Source: Suilimivivens sp964393865
Lineage (GTDB): Bacteria > Bacillota > Clostridia > Lachnospirales > Lachnospiraceae
Assembly: GCA_964393865.1 (NCBI GenBank)
Contig: CAYMUW010000001.1
Span: 83,257 to 147,256, forward strand
Direction of reading: 5' to 3'
DNA: 64,000 bases
The notes under the pieces were generated by a model. It was not told where the DNA came from. It ran no database searches and worked only from the letters and a program-made list of their open reading frames with translations. A program made the position numbers and the translations under genes. This document shows positions 43,962 to 52,703 of the stretch, one piece after another; position 1 is the first letter of the stretch, and the number at the start of each line of letters is the position of its first letter.

Positions 43962-43962
43962 C

Positions 43963-44589
43963 AGTGGTATTTTCATTGCTGTCTTTTCCCTTATTTTTCT
44001 CCGTCCGGTTTTAACAGCTTTTGGCGGGCGCGGGCAGACATTGGAATATGCTATAGAATATACACGCATTCTGGCTTTTGGCTTTCCAATGGCTATTTTG
44101 GGAACCGGCGCCAGTCAGCTGATACGGGCGGATGGAAGTCCTAAATATGCAATGATTTCCACTATGTCAGGAGCTGCTCTTGCAACCGTTATCGGACAGT
44201 TTGTTTCGGCGGCTTTGATCGTGACATGTATATCGGTTACGGCTTTTCTGTGTTTTCAGATACTTCCCAGGCAGATTATCAGTCTGTTTGGAAAAGGGGA
44301 TGCACTTTATTTTGAGTTTGCCCTGCGGTATTTTCACATTTTCCTGTTTTGTACCTTTATTGTGGGTGCGCAGATCTTATGTGCCCAGTTCTTTCCTTCC
44401 ATCGGTAAGGGAAGCATTGGTACCGTAGTATCTCTCAGCAGGCAGGTATTTTTTCTGCTTCCTCTTATAATTGTATTTCCGTTGATCTGGGGAATTGACG
44501 GTGTTTTATGGTCCGGACCGATTGCAGACGGGCTGTCAGGTATTTTGGCGCTTCTGCTGGTAAGGCGGGAAATGAAGAAATGGAAATGA
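43963..44589 (+). pseudogene. MATE-family multidrug efflux protein, remnant
   Basis: About 210 of the usual 450 residues remain. The first recognisable stretch is IFLRPVLTAFGGRGQTLEYA, followed by EYTRILAFGFPMAILGTGAS, typical of mid-N-terminal MATE sequence, with no start-proximal helices before it. The text then jumps from ISTMSGA to ALATVIGQFVSA and from there to TCISVTAFLCFQILPRQIIS. Relative to intact MATE proteins each jump looks like an in-frame internal deletion. The C-terminus (GIDGVLWSGPIADGLSG) is intact. An ATG at 43942 lies in foreign sequence. Not expected to be functional. Confidence 0.78.
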
Positions 44590-44641
44590 TAACAGACGAA
44601 ACTGGACTTCCTATAAAAACTCTGATAAAATAACAGGTGAA

Positions 44642-44674
44642 CAGCCTGCCGCCTGGCGGTGGGCTGAATTTTTG
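44642..44674 (+). terminator. Terminator after the MATE remnant
   Basis: CAGCC (44642-44646) pairs with GGCTG (44662-44666), enclosing a CCGC/GCGG stem, followed by AATTTTTG. It ends just before the glycosyltransferase ribosome site. An upstream TGGACT-N17-TAAAAT could be the promoter for the next gene. Confidence 0.6.
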
Positions 44675-44695
44675 AATCGGGGAAGGGATTTTGGA

Positions 44696-45652
44696 ATGGA
44701 TAAAATTGCGGTATTAATTCCATGCTACAATGAAGAAAAGACTATTGCCAAGGTGGTAGCGGACGCAAAAGCCGCCCTGCCGGAGGCAGTTATTTATGTA
44801 TATGACAATAATTCCACGGACCGCACCGTAGAGCTGGCTAAGGCAGCAGGGGCGGTAATCCGGCATGAATATATGCAGGGCAAGGGAAATGTAATCAGGA
44901 GAATGTTTCGGGAAATAGAGGCCCAGTGTTATGTGATGGTGGATGGAGATGACACATACCCCATGGAATTTGCCGCGCAGATGGTGGAAAAGGTACTTTA
45001 TCATAATGCGGATATGGTAGTGGGAGACAGGCTTTCCTCCACCTACTTTGAAGAAAATAAGCGTCCCTTTCATAATATGGGCAACAGTCTTGTCCGTGCT
45101 GGTATTAATCATTTGTTTGGCAGTGAAATCAAGGATATTATGACCGGTTTTCGGGCTTTCAGCTATGGCTTTGTGAAAACCTTTCCGGTTTTGTCCAAGG
45201 GCTTTGAAATCGAAACGGAAATGACAATCCATGCAGTATATAATCATATGCAGATTGACAATGTGATTGTGGAGTACAGAGACAGACCGGAGGGCAGCGT
45301 ATCTAAGCTGAATACTTATTCCGACGGCATTCGTGTGCTTGGCACTATTTTCCGGTTGTACCGCGACTATAAGCCCTTTGGTTTTTTCAGTATTCTTGCC
45401 CTTTTGCTTACGGTGCTTGCGGTAATCTTTTTCATTCCTGTTTTGGTTGAATTTTTGGAGACGGGGCTGGTGTTAAAGTTCCCCACGTTGATTGTGTGCG
45501 GATTTGTTATGCTGGCGGCAATACAATCCTTCTTTGCGGGATTGATTTTATCCAACATGGCAATGAAGAACAGAAGAGACTTTGAGTATCGCTTTACGCT
45601 GGTTTCTGAGAAGGAAAGACGCCAGCGCAGGGAAGAAAAGGAAGAGGATTAA
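44696..45652 (+). CDS. Family 2 glycosyltransferase (dolichol-phosphate mannosyltransferase-like)
   Basis: A 318-residue GT2 enzyme. The GT-A domain (1-220) has IPCYNEEKTIAKVV, the metal-binding VDGDDTYP and GFRAFSYGFVKTFPVLSKGF; two transmembrane helices at the C-terminus (FGFFSILALLLTVLAVIFFI and the following one) anchor it. Such enzymes load a sugar on polyprenyl phosphate at the inner face. The ATG at 44696 follows GGAAGGGA. The fused membrane-protein/peptidase gene begins 7 bases after the stop, so the two products likely act together. Confidence 0.88.
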   Translation: MDKIAVLIPCYNEEKTIAKVVADAKAALPEAVIYVYDNNSTDRTVELAKAAGAVIRHEYMQGKGNVIRRMFREIEAQCYVMVDGDDTYPMEFAAQMVEKVLYHNADMVVGDRLSSTYFEENKRPFHNMGNSLVRAGINHLFGSEIKDIMTGFRAFSYGFVKTFPVLSKGFEIETEMTIHAVYNHMQIDNVIVEYRDRPEGSVSKLNTYSDGIRVLGTIFRLYRDYKPFGFFSILALLLTVLAVIFFIPVLVEFLETGLVLKFPTLIVCGFVMLAAIQSFFAGLILSNMAMKNRRDFEYRFTLVSEKERRQRREEKEED

Positions 45653-45659
45653 TATTAGT

Positions 45660-48600
45660 ATGGAAAATAAGGGCATTAAGAAAATCATTACAAGGTGGTA
45701 TCTTGTTATTGTATTCGGGTTCCTGATTTTTGCGGGGCTTGTTTTTGCAATCTGCGGGGAAGACAGTGTTATAGCTGTTCATGACAATCTGGATTTGTTT
45801 ACGCCCCAGTTTCAAATGATGAAAAATACAGGGACCTTCTGGTCTCACGATGTGTATGTACCGTTTCTCGGAGGAATCAGCAGGGATGTTCTGCCCTCCG
45901 AATTTTCTCTTTATACGATGCTTTATATGATTCTTCCGGCATATCCTGCTTATATTGTGGGATATCTTCTGAAAATCGTGATTGGCTTGGGTTCCTGTAT
46001 CCTTCTGGCCAGGGATTTTTGCGGTGAGAAATACGAAAGCTGTAAGCCGCTGGTATGGCTTGTGGGAATGGCCTATGGCGTGCTGAATGTATTTCCTGCT
46101 TTTGGCATTCCTTTTGCCTCCATTCCGCTGGTAATTTATCTGACCCGCCGGATTTATAAGGCCCCGTCGGTAAAGTGGTATATTGCCCTTTTCCTGTATC
46201 CGTTGTTATCCTATTTTTCTTATTTCGGTCTTTTCATTCTTGCATACATGGCAGTGGCCTTCCTTTGGCTATGGATCAGGGATAAGAAGTTTCCGTTAAG
46301 ACTTCTTATTTCCATTATTGTGCTTGCGGCCGGCTATGTGGCTTGTGAATACAGACTGTTTGGAACCATGCTGTTTGGGGATGAGGCGACCATACGGACC
46401 ACCATAGAGGCGGGAAGCTATTCTGCAGGAGAGATTTTACGCACCATTACCGAGGGCTTTTTCAAAGGAATGTTTCACGCAGAAAGTATGCATACTTATC
46501 TGGTACTGCCTGTATGCATTATTTACTTTTTGTACCTTAACATTTCCTATATTAAGAACAGAAATTGGAAGGGAATCTTCCATGATGTTTACAATCTGTT
46601 GATGCTGGTTTTGGTGTTCAACAGTGTTGTTTACGGTATTTATTATTGGGAGGGTTTCCGAAGCATTATAGAGACTGTCTGCCCGCCCCTTACAGGCTGG
46701 CAGTTTAACCGAACCATCTTTTTCAGTCCCTTTGTGTGGTATGCTGCCTTCTTTTTGGTGCTTGCCCGGCTTTATAACGGGAAGGAGAAGAAAAGAGTGC
46801 TGACTGCCAATATTCTGGCTGTGCTTGCGCTTCTTGTCATTGTTTTAAGCGGAAGCAGATACAATGACTTATATTCCACCTGTTATAATCAGGCTTATGA
46901 AATGGTAAAAGGGCAAAAGGGAGATCAGCTGAGCTTTGGAGAATTCTTTTCCAGTGAGCTGTTTGAGGAGGCGAAGGAGGATCTTGGATATTGTGATCAA
47001 TGGTCTGCCGCTTACGGATTTTATCCCGCTATTTTGGAATATAACGGAATATCCACCATTGACGGATATTTGGGCTTTTATTCGCAGGACTATAAAGAAG
47101 CGTTTCGGGAGATCATTGAACCGGCGCTGGAGCGGGTGGAAGAAAGCCGCATTTATTATGATGAGTGGGGCGCAAGGGCATACCTATACTCCGGAACGGA
47201 TGTCTCTATTGTAAATTCCGGCAGAAACTATCAGGTATCGGATCAGGATATATATATTGACATTGATGCCTTTAAAGCCCTTGGAGGACGTTATATCTTT
47301 TCACGCATTGAGCTGTCCAATGCCGGGGAGGCGGGGCTTACTCTTGCAGGAGTGTACACCCATAAGGATTCGCCTTATACGCTGTATGTATATCAGACCA
47401 CTTCCAGATACCAGTCCAAGGAGCATGCGGGCCTTACCTTTGAGGAGATGCAGAGTCTTGAGTATGACAGGGAAAAGCTGGAGACGGAAATACAGGAGCT
47501 TTGTGAACTGGCAGCGGAAGCAGAGGAAACGGGCGAGGCAGCGCAGGAAGAGCGCGTTTTGGAGTTATATCAAAGCGTGATGGACGAATATGTAAAGCTG
47601 CGCACCTGCCAGCATATGATACAGATCGTTTACTATCAGAATGTTTTGGATGAAGAAAATGCTGTAAGGCAGGAAGAGGTTACCGAAGATGTAATAGACC
47701 TGGGGGACAGTATTTACAGTGCGTTAAAGGAGGTATGTTTATCCGCCTACAGAGAAACCATGGAGACGGTGATAGAGCCTGCTCTTGTGGAGGCACTGAC
47801 TGAGTACGAGGAAATGACGGATGAGGAAAAGGAAAGCTATCTGAAGGAGAACAGTCTGGAGCAGGAATATGATCTGGCGGCTCAGGAAGATTATTTTTAT
47901 GAATATAATGGGGAAGCCTGGAATGCGGAAAGACTGATGCTGGAGGGAAATGACCTGCCACAGGAGCAGTGGGTGGAAATCTATCAGGGAATATACCGGG
48001 AGAAAAATGCTGCGCTGGGAGAGATTTATCTGGAGCTTGTGCAGCTTCGTACCGAGATAGCCAGGCAGGACGGGTATGAAAATTATGGAGAGTATGCCTA
48101 CGAGGAACTTTATGTAAGGGATTACTCCGTAGATGACGTAACGGAATATTTTTCGGAGATTAAGAAGAAGGTGGTTCCGGTTCTCAGTAATTTGCAGGAC
48201 GAATATTATTCCAAGGATTTTACTCCATTGTATTATATACCGGAAACTACGGCTGCACAGCGTTTGGCGCTGATACGCCCCTATCTGGATGAGATTGACC
48301 CGGAGATGGGAGAAACCTTTGATTACATGGAACAATATCAGCTTTACGATATGGATGCTTCCGAAGGAAAGGCAGATACAGGTTTTACCACATGGCTGGA
48401 TTATTTCGGAGATGCATTTATCTTTGATTCGCCTTACAATAATTATTATGATTACGGTACTGCCATTCATGAATTTGGTCATTATCATTATATGTTCCGC
48501 AATACGGAGGATATTATGATTAAAAGCAATAACATTGATTTGAGCGAGATTCATTCTCAGGGGCTGGAAATGCTGTTTTATGAGTATGATGATGAATTGT

Positions 48601-49064
48601 TTGAGGGAGAAGCGGGAGAGCTGTTCCGTTTTATGAAGGTATATCAGATGGCAGAAAACGTAGTAGATGCTGCGCTGGTTTCCGAATTTGAGCTGCAGGT
48701 ATACCAAAACCCGGATATGTCCCTTGATGATATGAATAAGCTGTATTACAATCTGTCCGCAAAGTATGGGATTCATTATTACAGCAGTATCTCGGAGGTA
48801 TATAATTGGGTGGATATTTCCCATATATTCAGTTCCCCCTGTTATTATATCGGATATTCTACCTCGGCGCTTTCGGCGCTTGATATACTGACGCTGGCGG
48901 AGGAGGACCGGCATGAGGCGGTTGAAAAATATATGGAGCTTACTACTCTTCCTACTTATGCGCCCTACTGTGATGCTATAGAGTATGTGGGATTGAGGGA
49001 TATTTTTGATAAAGGTGTTCCGACTGAGATTATAAAGGAAACAGCTGAGATATTATCCAAATAA
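45660..49064 (+). CDS. Fusion of a polytopic membrane protein (DUF6044/YfhO-like) with an M3 oligopeptidase
   Basis: A 1134-residue single open frame. Residues 1-405 hold about ten hydrophobic helices, starting WYLVIVFGFLIFAGLVFAIC. Residues 410-587 form a soluble domain with AYGFYPAILEYNGISTIDGY, like the extracytosolic end of GT-C/YfhO/DUF6044 proteins. From about 590 to the end lies a full-size M3 metallopeptidase: coiled, acidic N-part, then AIHEFGHYHYMF (H937, E938, H941), third-ligand candidates E963 and E970, and the C-terminal YIGYSTSALSALDIL typical of oligoendopeptidase F. The start at 45660 is set by the spacing to the glycosyltransferase; an upstream in-frame ATG lies inside that gene. 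The peptidase should be membrane-tethered, probably outside. I know of no such fusion. Confidence 0.85.
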   Translation: MENKGIKKIITRWYLVIVFGFLIFAGLVFAICGEDSVIAVHDNLDLFTPQFQMMKNTGTFWSHDVYVPFLGGISRDVLPSEFSLYTMLYMILPAYPAYIVGYLLKIVIGLGSCILLARDFCGEKYESCKPLVWLVGMAYGVLNVFPAFGIPFASIPLVIYLTRRIYKAPSVKWYIALFLYPLLSYFSYFGLFILAYMAVAFLWLWIRDKKFPLRLLISIIVLAAGYVACEYRLFGTMLFGDEATIRTTIEAGSYSAGEILRTITEGFFKGMFHAESMHTYLVLPVCIIYFLYLNISYIKNRNWKGIFHDVYNLLMLVLVFNSVVYGIYYWEGFRSIIETVCPPLTGWQFNRTIFFSPFVWYAAFFLVLARLYNGKEKKRVLTANILAVLALLVIVLSGSRYNDLYSTCYNQAYEMVKGQKGDQLSFGEFFSSELFEEAKEDLGYCDQWSAAYGFYPAILEYNGISTIDGYLGFYSQDYKEAFREIIEPALERVEESRIYYDEWGARAYLYSGTDVSIVNSGRNYQVSDQDIYIDIDAFKALGGRYIFSRIELSNAGEAGLTLAGVYTHKDSPYTLYVYQTTSRYQSKEHAGLTFEEMQSLEYDREKLETEIQELCELAAEAEETGEAAQEERVLELYQSVMDEYVKLRTCQHMIQIVYYQNVLDEENAVRQEEVTEDVIDLGDSIYSALKEVCLSAYRETMETVIEPALVEALTEYEEMTDEEKESYLKENSLEQEYDLAAQEDYFYEYNGEAWNAERLMLEGNDLPQEQWVEIYQGIYREKNAALGEIYLELVQLRTEIARQDGYENYGEYAYEELYVRDYSVDDVTEYFSEIKKKVVPVLSNLQDEYYSKDFTPLYYIPETTAAQRLALIRPYLDEIDPEMGETFDYMEQYQLYDMDASEGKADTGFTTWLDYFGDAFIFDSPYNNYYDYGTAIHEFGHYHYMFRNTEDIMIKSNNIDLSEIHSQGLEMLFYEYDDELFEGEAGELFRFMKVYQMAENVVDAALVSEFELQVYQNPDMSLDDMNKLYYNLSAKYGIHYYSSISEVYNWVDISHIFSSPCYYIGYSTSALSALDILTLAEEDRHEAVEKYMELTTLPTYAPYCDAIEYVGLRDIFDKGVPTEIIKETAEILSK

Positions 49065-49088
49065 AAATAGAAAATCTGCTCATTAAAC

Positions 49089-49139
49089 GAGACGCCTGCT
49101 TACTGTCCTAATAGAGGTAAAAAACAGTGCAGGCGTCTC
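49089..49139. terminator. Terminator hairpin between convergent genes
   Basis: GAGACGCCTGC (49089-49099) pairs perfectly with GCAGGCGTCTC (49129-49139), 11 bp, with further ACTGT/ACAGT pairing in the loop. It lies between the ends of the fusion gene and prs, so it may serve both directions, though T runs on either side are short. Confidence 0.7.
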
Positions 49140-49170
49140 TTATAAAAAGATGGAGTGGATAGCGTAATAA

Positions 49171-50361
49171 TTAATCAATAACTTCACCAGTTTTATATTT
49201 AGCAACAACCCTCTGGATGCGTTCGCTGGGATCGAGCAAATCACTGATGGAAGCGTCATGATTTAAGGTATCGATCAGATATGCGATATATTTGCTCATA
49301 TCACAATCGATATACCATTCTCTCTGAAGAAGCTCAGGAGTCTGGTAAATCAAATTAGTAGTTAATACATTATCTATTATACCACTTTCGTACGCTTTGT
49401 CAAATCTTTCTAAACCATTTGTGAATAACCCAAAGGTAGTACAAATAAAAATCTTACGTGCTTTTCTTTCTTTTAAGGCGGTTGCTACCTCTAATACGCT
49501 GTCACCGGAGGAAATCATATCATCGATAATAATCATATCCTTTCCTTCCACGGAGGAACCCAAAAATTCATGAGCAACAATAGGATTACGTCCGTTTACA
49601 ACGCGGGTATAATCACGTCTCTTATAAAACATACCCATGTCCAACCCAAGAACATTAGCCATGTAAATCGCACGGCGCATGCCGCCTTCATCCGGGCTGA
49701 TGACCATCATGTGATCGGAATCGATGGAAAGGTCAGAGACATGCTTTAACAGTCCCTTGATAAATTGATAGGTGGGCTGAACGGTTTCAAATCCATGAAG
49801 GGGTATCGCATTTTGCACTCTGGGATCATGGGCGTCAAAGGTGACAATATTGTCTACACCCATACGAACCATCTCCTGAAGGGCAAGCGCACAGTCAAGA
49901 GACTCTCTTGCGGTTCTTTTATGCTGTCTGCTTTCATAGAGGAAAGGCATGATGACGGTAATACGCCTTGCTTTTCCGCCTACGGCGGCAATAATTCTCT
50001 TTAAATCCTGATAGTGGTCATCCGGGGACATATGGTTTTCATGTCCGCACAGAGAATAGGTTAAACTGTAATTTGCTACATCTACAAGCAGGTAAAGATC
50101 GGTTCCGCGGACAGATTCCAAAATCATTCCCTTTGCTTCTCCGGAACCGAAACGGGGTACTTTAGCCTTTAGAATGTAAGAGTCACGCTGATAACCGGAA
50201 AAGGCCAAGCTGTTCTTGTGCTCGCTTTCGCGGACGGTACGCCATTTGACAAGGTAATCGTTCACCTTCTCGCCGAGAGCTTTACATCCTTCTAAAGGAA
50301 TAATGCCGAGAGAACCTACAGGTATGGTTTCCAAGTTTCTTGTTTCTTCACGCTGTGCCAT
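49171..50361 (-). CDS. prs: Ribose-phosphate pyrophosphokinase (long form)
   Basis: A 396-residue PRPP synthetase-like enzyme, about 80 residues longer than the usual form because of an N-terminal extension and internal insertions. The flexible loop YESRQHKRTARESL and catalytic DAHDPRVQNAIPLHG match the family, and the PRPP-binding loop reads IIIDDMISSGDSVLEVA, where most enzymes have DTAGT. It probably makes PRPP for nucleotide synthesis. The altered loop and size place it in a divergent clostridial group. It is third in a minus-strand unit after dnaD- and dnaI-like genes, 16 bases behind the latter. Confidence 0.85.
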   Translation of the reverse strand: MAQREETRNLETIPVGSLGIIPLEGCKALGEKVNDYLVKWRTVRESEHKNSLAFSGYQRDSYILKAKVPRFGSGEAKGMILESVRGTDLYLLVDVANYSLTYSLCGHENHMSPDDHYQDLKRIIAAVGGKARRITVIMPFLYESRQHKRTARESLDCALALQEMVRMGVDNIVTFDAHDPRVQNAIPLHGFETVQPTYQFIKGLLKHVSDLSIDSDHMMVISPDEGGMRRAIYMANVLGLDMGMFYKRRDYTRVVNGRNPIVAHEFLGSSVEGKDMIIIDDMISSGDSVLEVATALKERKARKIFICTTFGLFTNGLERFDKAYESGIIDNVLTTNLIYQTPELLQREWYIDCDMSKYIAYLIDTLNHDASISDLLDPSERIQRVVAKYKTGEVID

Positions 50362-50377
50362 GAAGGTACCTCACTTT

Positions 50378-51337
50378 CTATTTTGAAATCTTTTTCAGGC
50401 GCCGGATGTCCGGTCCTGTAAATTTACAAATAGTGTAGTTATTTGTAATTCTGGAGAATATCCGTTCCGAATAATGACTTTGAATATCTTCCAGAAAAAG
50501 ATTGGTAGAAATTATGGTGGATTTTTGGTTTAAATGCCGCTCGTTTAACAAGGCAAAAAATTGAGAAGCGGTGGCATTATTAATATATTCTGTTCCCAAA
50601 TCATCGATAATAAGCAGATCACAGCCATATAAATCCGCATGGAGATCATGTGATTCTCTGCTTTTGTAGTCAAACATATTTCTGGATAAGGTATCAAAGA
50701 GCCCGGCAGCACTGAAATAAATTACAGAATAGCCTTTTTCAATCAATTCACAGGCTATACAGCCGGATAGGAAAGACTTACCAGTACCCACTGTACCATA
50801 AAAAAATAAATTATGGTAGTCCGAATTGAAAGTTTTTATAAAATCTTTGCAGGTATTTACGTTTTTTTGGAAGGAGGCGAGATCGTCTCCCTGATAATAA
50901 TCATAAGAAAGCGTGCTGAAATTTTCCTTTTCGAGCATATCCCGTATGCCGGACTGCTCATAGAGAAGATCCACCTCAGCCTGCTTAAAGCAATGGCATT
51001 TGCGGCCGTCAATAAACCCGGTATCCTTGCAGTCGGGACAGTCATAAACAGGTAAAAGATAATTAGGGGAGAGACCTGCAGCAGCTAATAGCTCCTCCTT
51101 CATGGAAGAAAGTCTGCTGATGGTAGCCTTTAATTCGCTTAGAGCATTTTCGTCTCCGTCAAGAAGCTTTTTCCCTTGGGAAACGGAAATAGAAGCAATC
51201 GATTCGGCTAATTCACGATAGCCGTCCACATGCTGGTAAACGTATGCGGTACGTTCCTCCAACAGATGGCGGTTTCTGGTTTGTTTGTCCTCATATTCCC
51301 GCATAATGGTATCATATTGAGAATTGCTTAGTGCCAC
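50378..51337 (-). CDS. DnaI/DnaC-like helicase-loader ATPase
   Basis: A 319-residue AAA+ protein. An N-terminal helical part is followed by a zinc-binding segment (YDCPDCKDTGF and KCHCF), then Walker A YGTVGTGKS, Walker B LLIIDDLGTEY, and sensor 1 around STNL. This layout matches DnaI/DnaC primosome loaders that deliver the replicative helicase. It sits directly behind a DnaD-like gene, giving a two-gene primosome pair. A prophage origin is unlikely since no phage genes surround it. Confidence 0.88.
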   Translation of the reverse strand: MALSNSQYDTIMREYEDKQTRNRHLLEERTAYVYQHVDGYRELAESIASISVSQGKKLLDGDENALSELKATISRLSSMKEELLAAAGLSPNYLLPVYDCPDCKDTGFIDGRKCHCFKQAEVDLLYEQSGIRDMLEKENFSTLSYDYYQGDDLASFQKNVNTCKDFIKTFNSDYHNLFFYGTVGTGKSFLSGCIACELIEKGYSVIYFSAAGLFDTLSRNMFDYKSRESHDLHADLYGCDLLIIDDLGTEYINNATASQFFALLNERHLNQKSTIISTNLFLEDIQSHYSERIFSRITNNYTICKFTGPDIRRLKKISK

Positions 51338-51367
51338 GAATATATCTCCTTATATTGAATGTAATCT

Positions 51368-52420
51368 TTAATTGCTTAAAAGCTCCTTTTCAAGTGCGTC
51401 AAAATCATAGCTTCGCTGAGGAAACTGGTTAAATGCCCGTGCAACGGGAGCGGAAGCCGACTTGGAAACGGAGTTTTTGCTTCTGGCATAAGCTTCATCC
51501 AAATTTTGAATGTCAGCTTTATGATGTACCTGCTTTTGATGCCAGCTGGTAAGGATACTGTCGGCATATTCAAAGCGGTGTTTATCTGTGGCCATGACGG
51601 TACGATCGCAGGCCTCCAGAATGATATCCTGCGTAAAACCGTATTCATTGATCCATTTAAGGGCAAAGCCGGCTTCTGCTTTGGTGGGAACACCGGATTT
51701 GCCAAGGGCCTTCATAATATCATAAACTGTTTTGTCATATTTGGCTGCCACTTTGGCCGCCTGATTGGGAGTGGTGATTCCTTCCTCAGCCCAGCTTATG
51801 GCAACCTTTTCTATGTAACGGAAATCCTTTTTGCCCCTGCCGACGCAATATTGAATCAGATAATCGATTAAATCTTCCGAAAAGTTAAGTTTATCCGTAA
51901 AGAAAATAATTGTTTTGATTTCGGAAGGACTTAAGGGCTTACCCAGATATTGTTCAGCAATAAAAATGATCTGTGCGGTTTCTTCATTATTTTTAAATTC
52001 TTTTAATTGATCCAACGTATAGGAAGGCTTTGTAAAATCGCTTTTTTCTGTGGCTGCAGGGGCTTCCGTCTTAGCGGGAAGCGGAACGACAGGAGCAAGA
52101 GAAACGGTATCTTCCCCCTCTTTACGGGAGGCATCCAACAGCTGAATGCCGATCAGATTTTTAGCTTCGTCATATTCCCGGGCAAGAAGATGATTCTTCT
52201 CCCAGTATCTTAATGCCCGCAGCACATCCTTCTCCGTGTGATTAAACTTGTCCGCAATATCGGACACACTGGTAGACTGACCTGCGCTCATCATGCGGAG
52301 CAGATAAAGATATATTTTCAGCTGTGCATCATTTGCATCCTTCATATATTCATCAATAAACAAATTAGATACTACCGTTACATCAGCACAGTTTTGCTGA
52401 TAAATTTTAAAGTGACCCAT
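51368..52420 (-). CDS. DnaD-domain primosome protein (DnaD/DnaB-like)
   Basis: A 350-residue protein with an N-terminal winged-helix domain (FIDEYMKDANDAQLKIYLYL and SVSDIADKFNHTEKDVLRAL) and DnaD-type DDBH2 domains (TLDQLKEFKNNEETAQIIFI; then AVSWAEEG-type helices and KWINEYGFTQDIILEACDRT). DnaD-family proteins remodel origin DNA and recruit the loader encoded just downstream. It is the first gene of the unit with its own promoter, and a cluster of DnaA-like boxes lies upstream. Confidence 0.87.
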   Translation of the reverse strand: MGHFKIYQQNCADVTVVSNLFIDEYMKDANDAQLKIYLYLLRMMSAGQSTSVSDIADKFNHTEKDVLRALRYWEKNHLLAREYDEAKNLIGIQLLDASRKEGEDTVSLAPVVPLPAKTEAPAATEKSDFTKPSYTLDQLKEFKNNEETAQIIFIAEQYLGKPLSPSEIKTIIFFTDKLNFSEDLIDYLIQYCVGRGKKDFRYIEKVAISWAEEGITTPNQAAKVAAKYDKTVYDIMKALGKSGVPTKAEAGFALKWINEYGFTQDIILEACDRTVMATDKHRFEYADSILTSWHQKQVHHKADIQNLDEAYARSKNSVSKSASAPVARAFNQFPQRSYDFDALEKELLSN

Positions 52421-52467
52421 AAAAAATACCTGACCTTATATTATTTACACGAATGAAAGCAAAATGA

Positions 52468-52496
52468 ATTATAACACAGGCAATTTGAAATGGAAA
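52468..52496 (-). promoter_or_regulatory. Promoter of the dnaD-dnaI-prs unit
   Basis: On the minus strand TTTCCA (52491-52496), 17-base spacer, TATAAT (52468-52473). The start would be near 52461, about 40 bases before the dnaD-like ATG. Confidence 0.65.
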
Positions 52497-52543
52497 TAGG
52501 AAAAATGCCCAAAATCCCAGTGTTTTCAAGGGGTTCGAGATTT

Positions 52544-52703
52544 TGTGGACAATGTGGACAATGTGGATATTTTATCTGTTTTCGAAAGAAAAAATTTTAA
52601 AAGGTCATAAAAACCGCCGAATGACAGGAACTCTTATCCGGTATAAAAATATCCACATATTTTTAACGTTTTTTGAAACAAAATATGTGGACAATGTGGA
52701 TAA
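52544..52703. repeat. Cluster of six DnaA-box-like 9-mers
   Basis: Three 9-mers stand head to tail: TGTGGACAA (52544), TGTGGACAA (52553), TGTGGATAT (52562). ATATCCACA is at 52649 in the opposite direction. TGTGGACAA (52686) and TGTGGATAA (52695) are again contiguous; the last is a perfect complement of the DnaA box TTATCCACA. The interval is AT-rich. It fills the gap between the dnaD-like promoter and the 3' end of murC. Whether it acts as DnaA-controlled promoter, DnaA sink or origin is not decidable from sequence. Confidence 0.75.

Noticed and set aside
43942..44589. A short 215-residue MATE-like gene starting at an ATG at 43942
   Set aside because: The first residues come from TetR antisense sequence and the protein lacks half of a MATE transporter, so it is treated as a remnant.
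52421..52703. Chromosomal origin (oriC)
   Set aside because: The DnaA boxes are suggestive, but dnaA, dnaN, rpmH or recF are not nearby, so only a DnaA-box cluster is claimed.
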